A stretch of DNA of 64,000 nucleotides from NCBI GenBank assembly GCA_015056585.1, contig SVFZ01000052.1, forward strand, positions 116,670-180,669, in the 5' to 3' direction. The stretch's first letter is position 1. Every line of letters begins with the position of its first letter. This DNA is from Butyrivibrio sp. (GTDB taxonomy: Bacteria > Bacillota > Clostridia > Lachnospirales > Lachnospiraceae). Both the position numbers and the translations under genes were made by a program. This document shows positions 9,471 through 17,555 of the stretch, piece by piece. The notes under the pieces are model-generated. The model saw only the letters and a program-made list of their open reading frames with translations, was not told the origin of the DNA and did not search any database.

Positions 9471-10193
9471 TCATCCATTAGTTTCAATCTCTGTGGATTT
9501 TGATACCTGATACTCGTCGGCAATCAAACTCGAATATGTCTCATCCAGTTGTGAAAGTCCCTTTGCGATCATACCTGCATAGAGCATGGCTCCCTCGTAT
9601 TTCAGGTGTGAATTGTCAGTCTTTCCCTCCGGAGCCCAGCTTGCTTCCCCCGGTAAAAGATTCATATAATACTTCTTTGAAGCCTCATCACCGGTTTGTG
9701 TAAGAAACTCCCTACTCATTGTATAGAGGTCAACCACAGGAACGTTGAATTTTACAGCCGCTTCTTTCATACCGGCCACATACTCTTCATGCCCTGACTT
9801 CTTCAGATTTCCGTTTTCGTCAAACAAACGTCTTTCCACGGATGTGATAAACAGTGGAAAAGCTTTCTTATTTCGAGCAGCATTTACAAACTTTCCAAGA
9901 TTTGTAATGAATTCTCCGTGAGGATCGGTATATCTTGAAGGATCATTTATCTTCTCATCATTGTGTCCAAACTGGATAAAAAGAAAATCTCCCTTTGTAA
10001 TCTCATCATAAATAGTTGCCAGTCTGCTCTCATCAATAAAGCTTTTAGTACTTCTTCCGTTTACTGCATGATTGTATATGACAACATCGCTTGCGCAATA
10101 TCTGTCAAAGGCCTGTGCTATACCTGTCTGAGGATATGTGGCAAATTTATTACAGGCAACCGTTGAGTCTCCTGCCCAAAATATATGTCTCAT
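9471..10193 (-). CDS. CE12-type SGNH esterase (rhamnogalacturonan/xylan acetylesterase)
   Basis: 240 residues, typical for carbohydrate esterase family 12. SGNH blocks are visible: nucleophile Ser10 in AGDST, the block II glycine/asparagine in AVNGRS, GHND (76-79) and the catalytic pair Asp193/His196 in DNSHL. It removes acetyl groups from rhamnogalacturonan or xylan-derived oligomers. No signal peptide is present (it starts MRHIFWAGDST), so deacetylation is intracellular and follows import. It is downstream of the permease genes, separated by a small hairpin, and directly upstream of the two GH43 genes. Whether the substrate is pectic or xylan-derived cannot be settled from sequence. Confidence 0.88.
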   Translation of the reverse strand: MRHIFWAGDSTVACNKFATYPQTGIAQAFDRYCASDVVIYNHAVNGRSTKSFIDESRLATIYDEITKGDFLFIQFGHNDEKINDPSRYTDPHGEFITNLGKFVNAARNKKAFPLFITSVERRLFDENGNLKKSGHEEYVAGMKEAAVKFNVPVVDLYTMSREFLTQTGDEASKKYYMNLLPGEASWAPEGKTDNSHLKYEGAMLYAGMIAKGLSQLDETYSSLIADEYQVSKSTEIETNG

Positions 10194-10206
10194 TGCTTTT
10201 CTCCTT

Positions 10207-10240
10207 TAAAAAAAGAGGAACCCGAAGTTCCTCTTTTTAA
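10207..10240 (-). terminator. Hairpin with U-tract between permease and CE12 genes
   Basis: AAAGAGGAAC and GTTCCTCTTT pair around the loop CCGAA, followed on the minus strand by a T-rich stretch (TTTTTTTAAAG). It can act as a partial terminator, lowering expression of the enzyme genes relative to the transporter, or as an RNA-stability element. Confidence 0.75.
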
Positions 10241-10254
10241 AACTAATGTAATTA

Positions 10255-11130
10255 TTACTCTTTAACAGCTCCCACGTTAACACCCTGTACAAAGTATTTC
10301 TGAAGGAATGGATATGCTGCCATGAAAGGAAGAATAGCGCACACAATAGCTGCATAATAAAGAGTATTCTGTGATACCTTATAAGCTGTTGTAGGCGTAT
10401 CACCATCCATGATCATAACTCTAAGCTTATACTGGAAGTTTACGTGATCAGGGTTTGTGATATAAATCTGAACTGTGCTGTAATCATTCCAAACAGTAAC
10501 CGCATACATAAGACCGATAGATGCAAGAGCGGCTTTGGAAAGCGGAAGCACGATCTTGAAGAAAATTCCCATTGGGCTGCAACCGTCAATCTTGGCTGCT
10601 TCGAAAAGAGATCCAGGAATTCCTTCGAAGAAGTTCTTCATAAGTACCAGGTTATAAACGTTCATACCGTGCTTGATAACAAGTATCCAAATTGTATCTA
10701 CAAGATGAAGCTGCTTCATAACAAGGTATTCAGGAATCATACCACCACTGAAGATCATAGTGAAAAGTAAGAAGAATGATAATGCATTTCTTCCGGGCAT
10801 TTCTTCCTGGGTAAGAACATAACCACCAAGTGTTGAAAGAATAAGACCAAGAGCTGTTCCCAAAAGAGTTGTGACAACTGAGTTAAGAAATGGTCTGTAA
10901 AGTCTTACTGTTGTAAAAATTGTAAGGTATCCGTTAAGGGTAAAGTCCTCAGGCCAAAATCTAAACTGGTAAACACCAACTGCATTGAAAGAGTCAACGA
11001 CAACCTTCCAAATAGGAATAAGAACTATTAAAGCAATGATAACGAATACAACATAGTTTACTATGTCAAATACATGTACTTTTTTCTTTTTTGCTTTTGC
11101 CTGTAGCATAGCTGCATTTGCCTGTGCCAT
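10255..11130 (-). CDS. Carbohydrate ABC transporter permease, LplC/YtcP type
   Basis: 291 residues with about six membrane segments, starting after a Lys-rich cytoplasmic tail (MLQAKAKKKK). The EAA loop that contacts the ATPase is clear (FEAAKIDGCSPMGIFFKIVL), and the C-terminal KYFVQGVNVGAVKE is the standard ending of this family. It pairs with the upstream LplB-type permease 12 bases away. Together with the lipoprotein at 12249-13934 they form an oligosaccharide importer. No ATPase gene is present; such systems usually share a housekeeping MsmK-type ATPase encoded elsewhere. The neighbours suggest uronate-bearing or acetylated xylan/pectin oligomers as substrate. Confidence 0.93.
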   Translation of the reverse strand: MAQANAAMLQAKAKKKKVHVFDIVNYVVFVIIALIVLIPIWKVVVDSFNAVGVYQFRFWPEDFTLNGYLTIFTTVRLYRPFLNSVVTTLLGTALGLILSTLGGYVLTQEEMPGRNALSFFLLFTMIFSGGMIPEYLVMKQLHLVDTIWILVIKHGMNVYNLVLMKNFFEGIPGSLFEAAKIDGCSPMGIFFKIVLPLSKAALASIGLMYAVTVWNDYSTVQIYITNPDHVNFQYKLRVMIMDGDTPTTAYKVSQNTLYYAAIVCAILPFMAAYPFLQKYFVQGVNVGAVKE

Positions 11131-11142
11131 AATGTTCCCTCC

Positions 11143-12099
11143 TTAAATAATTCCGCGTCCACGAATTCTCTTACTAGCGTAATTACAGATAAGAACCAGT
11201 GCGCAGCCAACCAGGGACTTAAACAGACCCACGGCAGTGGTATAACCATAGTCCGGTATCGCAGTAAGGAATGTCTGACGATAGATATATGTTGAAATTA
11301 CATCGGAAACATCAAATACACGGTTGTTATATAATACAAATACTGATTCGAAAAGATTAAGAACCTTTGCAAGGTTAAGGATCAGTACGATAATTACCGT
11401 ATTCATAAGAGCAGGTACTGTAACATACCAGATTTTCTGAAGTCTTGAAGCGCCATCGATATCAGCTGCTTCATAAAGCTCAGGATTGATACCTGATAAA
11501 GTAGCAAGGAAAATAACGGTTCCCCAACCTGTCTCTTTCCATATATTGATCAAGTAGAAAATTGGTCTCCACATCGCTTTTGTATGCAGGAAATCAATAC
11601 TCTGACTAAGTATTCCCCATGACTTAAGTGTTTCATTTACAAAACCTGTTGATGATTTTGACAGGAATAACTGGAAAATAGCAGCTACAACTGCCCATGA
11701 CATGAAGTGAGGCAGGTAGATAATTGTTTGTAACGATTTCTTTGCAAATAGATTATGCATCTCATTAAGAAAAACAGAAACCAAAACTGATGTAAAGGTT
11801 GTAATCAAAAGTTTAGTAATAGAAATCTGTAATGTGTTACTAAATGCGGTCCAGAACTCCTTTTTGGCAAACATTGTCTCGAAATTCTTAAGACCTACCC
11901 ATGAAATGTTCCTAAGCTTATACTCATAGAACGCGTAGCGCACACCAAGCATTGGCCAGTAATAAATAATAATAACAAAGACGAGTACCGGTAAGAACAT
12001 AACGTAGTACCCAAGATTATTCTTTATACGTGTGCCAAGGGGTTTCTTGTTGATAGGAGCGCCAGTGGATGTAGTAGCAACATTTTGTTTCTTACTCAT
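11143..12099 (-). CDS. Carbohydrate ABC transporter permease, LplB type
   Basis: 318 residues. A cytoplasmic N-terminus of about 30 residues precedes six predicted membrane helices, the first around YVMFLPVLVFVIIIYYWP. The EAA motif YEAADIDGASRLQKIWYVTV is intact. This matches the first permease of LplABC/aldouronate-type importers. The gene follows the solute-binding lipoprotein after a 149-base gap holding a strong terminator-like hairpin, so permease transcription is probably only partial read-through. Confidence 0.93.
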   Translation of the reverse strand: MSKKQNVATTSTGAPINKKPLGTRIKNNLGYYVMFLPVLVFVIIIYYWPMLGVRYAFYEYKLRNISWVGLKNFETMFAKKEFWTAFSNTLQISITKLLITTFTSVLVSVFLNEMHNLFAKKSLQTIIYLPHFMSWAVVAAIFQLFLSKSSTGFVNETLKSWGILSQSIDFLHTKAMWRPIFYLINIWKETGWGTVIFLATLSGINPELYEAADIDGASRLQKIWYVTVPALMNTVIIVLILNLAKVLNLFESVFVLYNNRVFDVSDVISTYIYRQTFLTAIPDYGYTTAVGLFKSLVGCALVLICNYASKRIRGRGII

Positions 12100-12170
12100 A
12101 GCATCCTCTTCCTTTCAAAATAGCGTTTACAGTTCAACTATATTATATCAAATTGAGCTGAATTTTTCTC

Positions 12171-12216
12171 AAAAAAATCCCACCCCATAAAAGCTTATCT
12201 ACCCTTTTGGGGTGGG
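12171..12216 (-). terminator. Strong intrinsic terminator between binding-protein and permease genes
   Basis: CCCACCCC (12179-12186) pairs with GGGGTGGG (12209-12216), and the stem is extended by ATAAAAG/CTTTT with one bulge. On the minus strand seven T residues follow directly (12171-12177). Lying inside the operon, it should let the binding protein be made in excess over the permeases. Confidence 0.88.
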
Positions 12217-12248
12217 AAAATAGTCATTAAATCTTAAGTATCCTGAAA

Positions 12249-13934
12249 TTACTGAGCGTTGAGTTCTTCAACGATCTGAGCTGAAAGGTCACCGAGCTCA
12301 GCTTTGTACTGCTCGATTGCCTCTTCAGGTGTAATTTCGCCTGTTACAGCCTGGTTCATAAGAGTTGTCTTAAGCTCTACAAAAGCTGCCTCGTTCTCTG
12401 TAAGAGTTGGGCAAGAAGCTGCTGCAGGAGCATCTACACAGTTCTCTGTGAAGAACTTGTTACCAGCCTGTACAAGCTCATCGTTATCAACGAATCCGTT
12501 TGTAAGAGGAGCAATTACAAGTACTGGATCAAGGTGATTCTTCTTCCAGATAGAGTTAGGATCGTTAGGAGCCTGCTTAAGGTGGAACTCACCCTCTGCG
12601 TACTCATAATCCTTCTTCTTCTCAGGATCATCAGCATTTGTTGAGAATGACTCAGCCTTTGTTGACCAGTGAACATCCTCTGCACCATATGTCCAAAGTG
12701 TCTGTACTCTGTCGCCATCAAGCATTGTCTCAAGAAGTGCATCAAAGATAGCCTGCTCACGAGCATTTGAACCATCCTGGTCGTCTGTGATTACCCATAC
12801 AGGAGCTTCTCTGTTGATGTAGCCGCCCCAAGTATCCTTGATCTCCTGGATAGGTGCAAGCTGAACGAGTCTGTTATCACCAAGTTCGTTATCAACTTCC
12901 TGTTTCTCCATGTTTGTTGTAAGTGTTCTAAGCCATGTACCAGCCCAGTATGTGAATACGCCTTCTGATGTTGACTGATCGTTTGAGAAGAACTTCTCAC
13001 GAGCCTGCTTTGTACCAGCTTCCTCTGTATCAGGATCGATAACGCCATCAGCGTAGCCCTGTGCAAGTCTTGCAAGTGCATCGATAGTTGCCTGCTCTGT
13101 GAATCCGTCTACCCAAACACCATCTTTCTGATAGAATGAAGGATATGCGCCCTGCCAGAACTCAGGCATGTAGTTGATGTAAGGAGCCTCATCAAGCTTA
13201 CCATAGCCTGCTGCGATAACGCCGTATGTTCCTGACTCCTTCTCTGAGAATGCCTTAAGCATTGCATAATAGTCATCGAAAGTCTTGATATCCTCAATCT
13301 TCATTCCAGCTGCATCAAGCCATGACTGCTTAACATAAGTAACACATCCGTTACCGTATGTAGGAGCAAATCCATAAAGGTGACCTTCGCTGTCCTTCAT
13401 GTTCTCGTTAACTGAAGGAAGTGTTACGCGAGACTGGAACTCTGCATTAGCATAAGCATCAGCCATGTCCCAAAGGAGACCTGTTGTCTGATACTGTCTA
13501 AGCATTGTAGCGCTCATGATAAGAGCATCAGGATAATCAGGATCACCAGGTGCGCCTGTTGTAAGAAGACGTGATACAGTTCCTGAATAATCTGAGTGAT
13601 CAAGCTGGTTGATGTTAAGTGTGATAGGATGTCCGAGCTTCTCGGAAACAGCCTCTTCCCACTGTGCCTTGAAAGCATCCTGGCCACTCTCAACAGTTGC
13701 TGTAAGAGTACCGTCAACTACGATGTTGAGTGTCTCAAGTGTGTAGCTCTCATCAGCTGCTGCAGCTGTATCAGACTCAGTTGTTGTAGCTGTAGCGTCA
13801 GATGATGTTGTGTCAGCAGCCTGAGTGTCTGATGCGTCTGTTGTAGCTGTAGTATCAGCGGATGTTGATCCACAAGCTGCAAGAGAAGCCACCATAGCCG
13901 TTGACAGGATTAGTGATAAAACCTTCTTTTTCAT
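12249..13934 (-). CDS. Extracellular solute-binding lipoprotein of an LplA/aldouronate-type ABC importer
   Basis: 561 residues. A lipoprotein signal peptide (MKKKVLSLILSTAMVASLAAC, lipobox LAAC, acylated Cys21) is followed by a Ser/Thr/Asp/Ala-rich linker to about residue 60. The rest is a family 1 binding fold with a late region (FSTNADDPEKKKDY) typical of large LplA proteins. It captures an oligosaccharide outside the membrane and delivers it to the LplB/LplC permeases. It has its own promoter (14008-14036) and a LacI-type operator between promoter and start. Neighbouring uronate and GH43/CE12 genes suggest glucuronoxylan or pectic oligomers; the ligand is inferred only from context. Confidence 0.92.
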   Translation of the reverse strand: MKKKVLSLILSTAMVASLAACGSTSADTTATTDASDTQAADTTSSDATATTTESDTAAAADESYTLETLNIVVDGTLTATVESGQDAFKAQWEEAVSEKLGHPITLNINQLDHSDYSGTVSRLLTTGAPGDPDYPDALIMSATMLRQYQTTGLLWDMADAYANAEFQSRVTLPSVNENMKDSEGHLYGFAPTYGNGCVTYVKQSWLDAAGMKIEDIKTFDDYYAMLKAFSEKESGTYGVIAAGYGKLDEAPYINYMPEFWQGAYPSFYQKDGVWVDGFTEQATIDALARLAQGYADGVIDPDTEEAGTKQAREKFFSNDQSTSEGVFTYWAGTWLRTLTTNMEKQEVDNELGDNRLVQLAPIQEIKDTWGGYINREAPVWVITDDQDGSNAREQAIFDALLETMLDGDRVQTLWTYGAEDVHWSTKAESFSTNADDPEKKKDYEYAEGEFHLKQAPNDPNSIWKKNHLDPVLVIAPLTNGFVDNDELVQAGNKFFTENCVDAPAAASCPTLTENEAAFVELKTTLMNQAVTGEITPEEAIEQYKAELGDLSAQIVEELNAQ

Positions 13935-13977
13935 TTAAATGTTCCTCCCAGTTTTATAATCTTGGTTTGAAAATAAA

Positions 13978-13993
13978 ATGTAAGCGTTTTCAC
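13978..13993. promoter_or_regulatory. LacI-type operator (cre-like) at the binding-protein promoter
   Basis: ATGTAAGCGTTTTCAC lies just downstream of the -10 box at 14008-14013. It matches the operator set found at uxaA and uxaC and also fits the CcpA cre consensus well, so control by the local LacI protein, CcpA or both is possible. Confidence 0.7.
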
Positions 13994-14007
13994 TTGCTTA
14001 TGTACGT

Positions 14008-14036
14008 ACTTTATCATGTATTGAAAACCTTTGCAA
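14008..14036 (-). promoter_or_regulatory. Putative promoter of the oligosaccharide-binding protein gene
   Basis: Minus strand: TTGCAA (14036-14031), a 17-base spacer, TAAAGT (14013-14008). The start codon is 74 bases further on, and the operator lies between. Confidence 0.55.
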
Positions 14037-14105
14037 GCATGAATTTTGTAGGATTTGTAACAAAGTTGTTCACTTTTTTCGCGAAGTACCGATTTTACTG
14101 GATTT

Positions 14106-14121
14106 CCGAAAGTGCTTACAT
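14106..14121. promoter_or_regulatory. Upstream copy of the uronate-island operator
   Basis: Minus strand ATGTAAGCACTTTCGG, a diverged copy of the ATGTAAGCGNTTWCAT motif, 70 bases upstream of the -35 box of the binding-protein promoter. The rest of the 460-base gap (13935-14395) is AT-rich with no gene seen. Confidence 0.4.
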
Positions 14122-14385
14122 GTGAATTTTTTACATAAAATTTTTATAAACAACTATTTTGGTAAAAAAATGAGTTGTATTTTTGCACAATTTTCAAATA
14201 AAATATCGCATCGAGTTGTGCATATTTCACTTTTCATTTAAAAACATTCGTCAAATAAATGCTTCTTATAATCAAAAAATGCTGTCCATTTTATATCATT
14301 TGATGATTTCACATTAACATCCGCATCTGAAATAAGCTTACATATATTACAAACGAAATCAGCCTTTCATGCATACTTTCAGCGA

Positions 14386-14400
14386 ATGTAAGCGCTTATA
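14386..14400. promoter_or_regulatory. Operator copy overlapping the uxaA stop codon
   Basis: ATGTAAGCGCTTATA contains the 10-base palindrome TAAGCGCTTA and overlaps the TAA of uxaA. It belongs to the same motif family; its use as an auxiliary (looping) site is an inference. Confidence 0.4.
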
Positions 14401-15898
14401 AAGTAACGCCTCTCTTCCATATTGCCATATCATGAAATCCTGCTTCTTCACTCTTTAATTTTTCGCCTGAAGCAGTGCGAAGTATCTTGTCAAAAAGCTC
14501 AACCGTTAGCTCCTCAAAGGTTCTTCCTTCAAGAATCTGTCCTGCCCTGAAATCTATCCAGTTGCTCTTTTTATCTGCGATAGTATTATTTGAAGCTATT
14601 TTCATGGTAGGCACTGGACACGCAAAAGGTGTTCCCCTTCCTGTGGTGAACAGTACTATCTGTGCGCCTGCACTTGCCAAAGCCGTGGCAGCACAAAGAT
14701 CATTTCCCGGAGCGCACAAAAGATTGAGACCGGATACATCAGTCTTTTCACCGTATTCCATGACGTTCATAACAGGATATCCGCCAGACTTCTGTGTACA
14801 GCCAAGAGATTTGTCCTCCAGTGTGGTAATTCCTCCCGCCTTGTTTCCCGGTGAAGGATTCTCATAGATCGGCTCGCCCTGTTTGGTGAAATACTCCTTA
14901 AAGCCGTTGATCATGCTTACAGTGTCGTCAAATGTAGCCTTGTCCTTACATCTGTTCATAAGAATAGTCTCTGCACCAAACATCTCCGGAACCTCTGTAA
15001 GAATAGATGTTCCGCCATATTCGATTATTCTGTCGGAGATTCTTCCAACCAGCGGATTAGCTGTGATTCCTGAAAATCCGTCGCTGCCTCCGCATTTAAG
15101 ACCTATGATGAGCTTGGAGCAATCAATATCCTGTCTCTCATCCTTTGAAGCTGTTTCTATTATTTCTTTTAACAGCTTAAGGCCGTCTTCCATTTCATCA
15201 TCTGATTGCTGACAAACAAGAAACTTTACTCTCGATTCATCAACATCACCTATATACGGCTTTAAAACATCAATGTTGCTGTTCTCGCAGCCAAGTCCGA
15301 GAACAAGCACGCCCCCGGCATTGGGATGATTTATAAGATCTGAAAGTATTGTTCTTGTATGTTCCTGATCGTCTCCGGTCTGAGAGCATCCATAGTTATG
15401 TGTAAAAGCAACTACTTCATCAACGCTTCCCTTTACATACTCATTGGCTTTTTTTGCCAGAGCTGTAGCAATATTGTTAACACATCCGACAGTGGGAATT
15501 ATCCATACTTCGTTTCTTATACCGGCTTTGCCGTTACTTCTTAAAAAGCCTTTGAATGTGCCTTTTCGCGAGCCCATTTTAGCCTTTTTCTCATCGATAT
15601 CAGCCATATCGGGAGAATACTTATATTCAAGTATGCCCTCAAGATTGGTCTTAATATCATGAGTGTGAACCCATCTGCCGGTGCTGATATCTTCAGTAGC
15701 ATGACCGATTGCATAGCCATACTTTATTACATTGTCACCTTCCTTAAGATCAGCAACAGCTATCTTATGTCCTGCAGGAATATCATCAAGTGCCGTGATC
15801 TTTCTGCCATCCAAAAGAGTCAGCTCCTGCCCCTTTGCCATTTCTTCCAGACATACAACAACATTGTCATTCGGATGAATCTGTAAAAATCTGCTCAT
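14396..15898 (-). CDS. uxaA: Altronate dehydratase
   Basis: Start placed at 15898 (500 residues; MSRFLQIHPNDN), because GGGGTAGG lies just upstream of that ATG; an earlier in-frame ATG at 15919 has no ribosome binding site. UxaA dehydrates D-altronate to 2-keto-3-deoxygluconate, iron-dependent, in galacturonate catabolism. The N-terminal SAF-like domain (about 1-95, with GHKIAV and YGYAIGHA) and a large C-terminal domain with conserved cysteines (THNYGCSQTGDDQEHT, GLGCENSN, LKCGGSDGFSG) fit full-length family members. Its promoter and operator lie in the divergent region facing uxaC. The tagaturonate reductase and KDG kinase/aldolase genes are not in the window. Confidence 0.95.
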   Translation of the reverse strand: MSRFLQIHPNDNVVVCLEEMAKGQELTLLDGRKITALDDIPAGHKIAVADLKEGDNVIKYGYAIGHATEDISTGRWVHTHDIKTNLEGILEYKYSPDMADIDEKKAKMGSRKGTFKGFLRSNGKAGIRNEVWIIPTVGCVNNIATALAKKANEYVKGSVDEVVAFTHNYGCSQTGDDQEHTRTILSDLINHPNAGGVLVLGLGCENSNIDVLKPYIGDVDESRVKFLVCQQSDDEMEDGLKLLKEIIETASKDERQDIDCSKLIIGLKCGGSDGFSGITANPLVGRISDRIIEYGGTSILTEVPEMFGAETILMNRCKDKATFDDTVSMINGFKEYFTKQGEPIYENPSPGNKAGGITTLEDKSLGCTQKSGGYPVMNVMEYGEKTDVSGLNLLCAPGNDLCAATALASAGAQIVLFTTGRGTPFACPVPTMKIASNNTIADKKSNWIDFRAGQILEGRTFEELTVELFDKILRTASGEKLKSEEAGFHDMAIWKRGVTL

Positions 15899-15931
15899 AT
15901 AACCTACCCCTTGTTTCATTTTTGTTACATA

Positions 15932-15947
15932 ATGTAAGCGATTACAT
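15932..15947. promoter_or_regulatory. LacI-type operator at the uxaA promoter
   Basis: ATGTAAGCGATTACAT: the six-base arms ATGTAA and TTACAT are exact inverted repeats around GCGA. It starts four bases after the uxaA -10 box, an ideal repressor position. Confidence 0.8.
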
Positions 15948-15951
15948 TTTA

Positions 15952-15980
15952 ACTATATTATTTCCACCAGTTGTAGTCAA
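15952..15980 (-). promoter_or_regulatory. uxaA promoter
   Basis: Minus strand TTGACT (15980-15975), a 17-base spacer and TATAGT (15957-15952): near-consensus sigma-A, 54 bases upstream of the uxaA start. Confidence 0.8.
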
Positions 15981-15992
15981 CAAATTTTTCTA

Positions 15993-16021
15993 TTGTATTT
16001 ACTGATATGCTCTTGTATAAT
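15993..16021 (+). promoter_or_regulatory. uxaC-lacI promoter
   Basis: TTGTAT (15993-15998), a 17-base spacer and TATAAT (16016-16021), divergent from the uxaA promoter and about 110 bases ahead of uxaC. Confidence 0.75.
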
Positions 16022-16037
16022 ACATTTGAAATATTTT

Positions 16038-16053
16038 ATGAAAATGCTTACAT
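16038..16053. promoter_or_regulatory. LacI-type operator downstream of the uxaC promoter
   Basis: ATGAAAATGCTTACAT, which is ATGTAAGCATTTTCAT on the minus strand, lies about 10-25 bases past the predicted transcription start. It is the same motif as at uxaA and the binding-protein gene; a further weak half-copy (ATGAAAGCATTTTA) follows at 16078. Confidence 0.65.
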
Positions 16054-16133
16054 AATAATCTCATTTTTCATATATTTATGAAAGCATTTTAAGACTTATA
16101 ACATGCTGCATCATAATATGGAGGTATTTAGGG

Positions 16134-17552
16134 ATGAAAAAATTTATGGATGAGGATTTTTTGTTGCAGTCTGAGGCTGCAAAAACTCTTTATCACAACT
16201 ATGCTGAGAATATGCCGATTCTCGATTATCATTGTCATATCAGTCCTAAAGAAATTGCTGAGGATCGTCATTTTGACAATATTACACAGGTATGGCTTGG
16301 CGGAGATCACTACAAATGGCGTCTCATGCGCGCATTCGGTGTGGATGAGAAATATATGACAGGCGATGCATCAGATAAGGACAAGTTCCTTATGTTTGCA
16401 AAATGCCTTGGAAAAGCTGTAGGTAATCCTCTTTATCACTGGGCCCACCTGGAGCTAAAAAAATACTTTGGCTATGACGGAATTCTCAATGAGAAAACAG
16501 CTGAAGAAGTTTACGATATCTGCAACAAAGTTCTTCAGTCACCGGATATGGGCGCCCGCAAGCTCATTAAAATGTCAAACGTTACACTTATTTGTACTAC
16601 AGATGACCCTATAGATACACTTGAGTGGCATGACAAGATCAGAGAAGATTCATCCTTTGATGTAAAGGTTCTTCCTGCGTGGAGACCTGACAAGGCAAAA
16701 AACATTGCAAAGCCTGAATTCGTAAAATACATTGGCAAGCTTTCAGAAGTAAGCGGTGTTAAGATAAACTCCTTCAAGGATCTTAAGGAAGCTCTTAAGG
16801 TTCGTTTTGACTACTTTGCCACTAAGGGCTGCAACGTAACAGATCATGCACTTGAATATGTTATGTACCGCCCTGCTACAGAGGCTGAAATTGAAGATAT
16901 CTTTGCTAAGAGAATCAAGGGTGAGACTCTTACAAAAGAAGAAGTTCTTAAATTCGAGACAGCATTTATGCTCTTTGAGGGCGAAGAGATTGCAAAGCGC
17001 GACTGGGTAATGCAGCTTCACTTTGGATGCAAGCGTGACAACAATACTCCTATGTATGAGAAGCTTGGACCTGATACAGGTTTTGATACTATTGACGCTT
17101 ATTATCCAATGGCTGAGCTTGCAGATTTCCTTGATGCTCTTCACTCCAAAAAGAGCTTACCAAAGACAATCCTTTACTCACTTAACCCAAGCGATAACAA
17201 GATCATCAACACAACTATCAATGCTTTCAACGAGGCTCCTACTGTTGCCAAGATCCAGCAGGGTTCAGCATGGTGGTTCAATGATACAAAGCTTGGTATG
17301 GAACAGCAGCTCCAGTCAGTTGCAGAATCCGGCAATCTTTCAGGATTTGTTGGCATGCTTACAGACTCAAGAAGCTTCACTTCTTATACAAGACATGACT
17401 ACTTCCGCAGAATCCTTTGCAACTACCTTGGAAGTCTTGTTGAGAACGGCGAGTATCCTTCAGAAGATATGGATATCCTCGGCGAAATTGCTGCTGATAT
17501 CTCATACAATAACGCAGTAAGATATTTCAAATTTCCTTTAGAAACGAGATAA
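16134..17552 (+). CDS. uxaC: Glucuronate/galacturonate isomerase (uronate isomerase)
   Basis: 472 residues, normal for UxaC of the amidohydrolase superfamily. The metal-binding HxH is at His33/His35 (LDYHCHISP), and the conserved SLNPSD, QQGSAWWFNDTKLGME and GMLTDSRSFTSYTRHDYFRR blocks are all present. It isomerises D-glucuronate to fructuronate and D-galacturonate to tagaturonate in the cytoplasm. A GGAGG ribosome binding site is just upstream. Transcribed divergently from uxaA; the LacI regulator starts 3 bases after its stop codon, so the two are co-transcribed and the regulator controls its own level. Confidence 0.97.
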   Translation: MKKFMDEDFLLQSEAAKTLYHNYAENMPILDYHCHISPKEIAEDRHFDNITQVWLGGDHYKWRLMRAFGVDEKYMTGDASDKDKFLMFAKCLGKAVGNPLYHWAHLELKKYFGYDGILNEKTAEEVYDICNKVLQSPDMGARKLIKMSNVTLICTTDDPIDTLEWHDKIREDSSFDVKVLPAWRPDKAKNIAKPEFVKYIGKLSEVSGVKINSFKDLKEALKVRFDYFATKGCNVTDHALEYVMYRPATEAEIEDIFAKRIKGETLTKEEVLKFETAFMLFEGEEIAKRDWVMQLHFGCKRDNNTPMYEKLGPDTGFDTIDAYYPMAELADFLDALHSKKSLPKTILYSLNPSDNKIINTTINAFNEAPTVAKIQQGSAWWFNDTKLGMEQQLQSVAESGNLSGFVGMLTDSRSFTSYTRHDYFRRILCNYLGSLVENGEYPSEDMDILGEIAADISYNNAVRYFKFPLETR

Positions 17553-17555
17553 TAT

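Noticed and set aside
13978..13993. Assignment of this site purely as a CcpA cre element
   Set aside because: It fits cre, but sister sites at uxaA and uxaC deviate from cre while sharing the same palindrome, so a local LacI operator is the better single explanation; dual use is left open.
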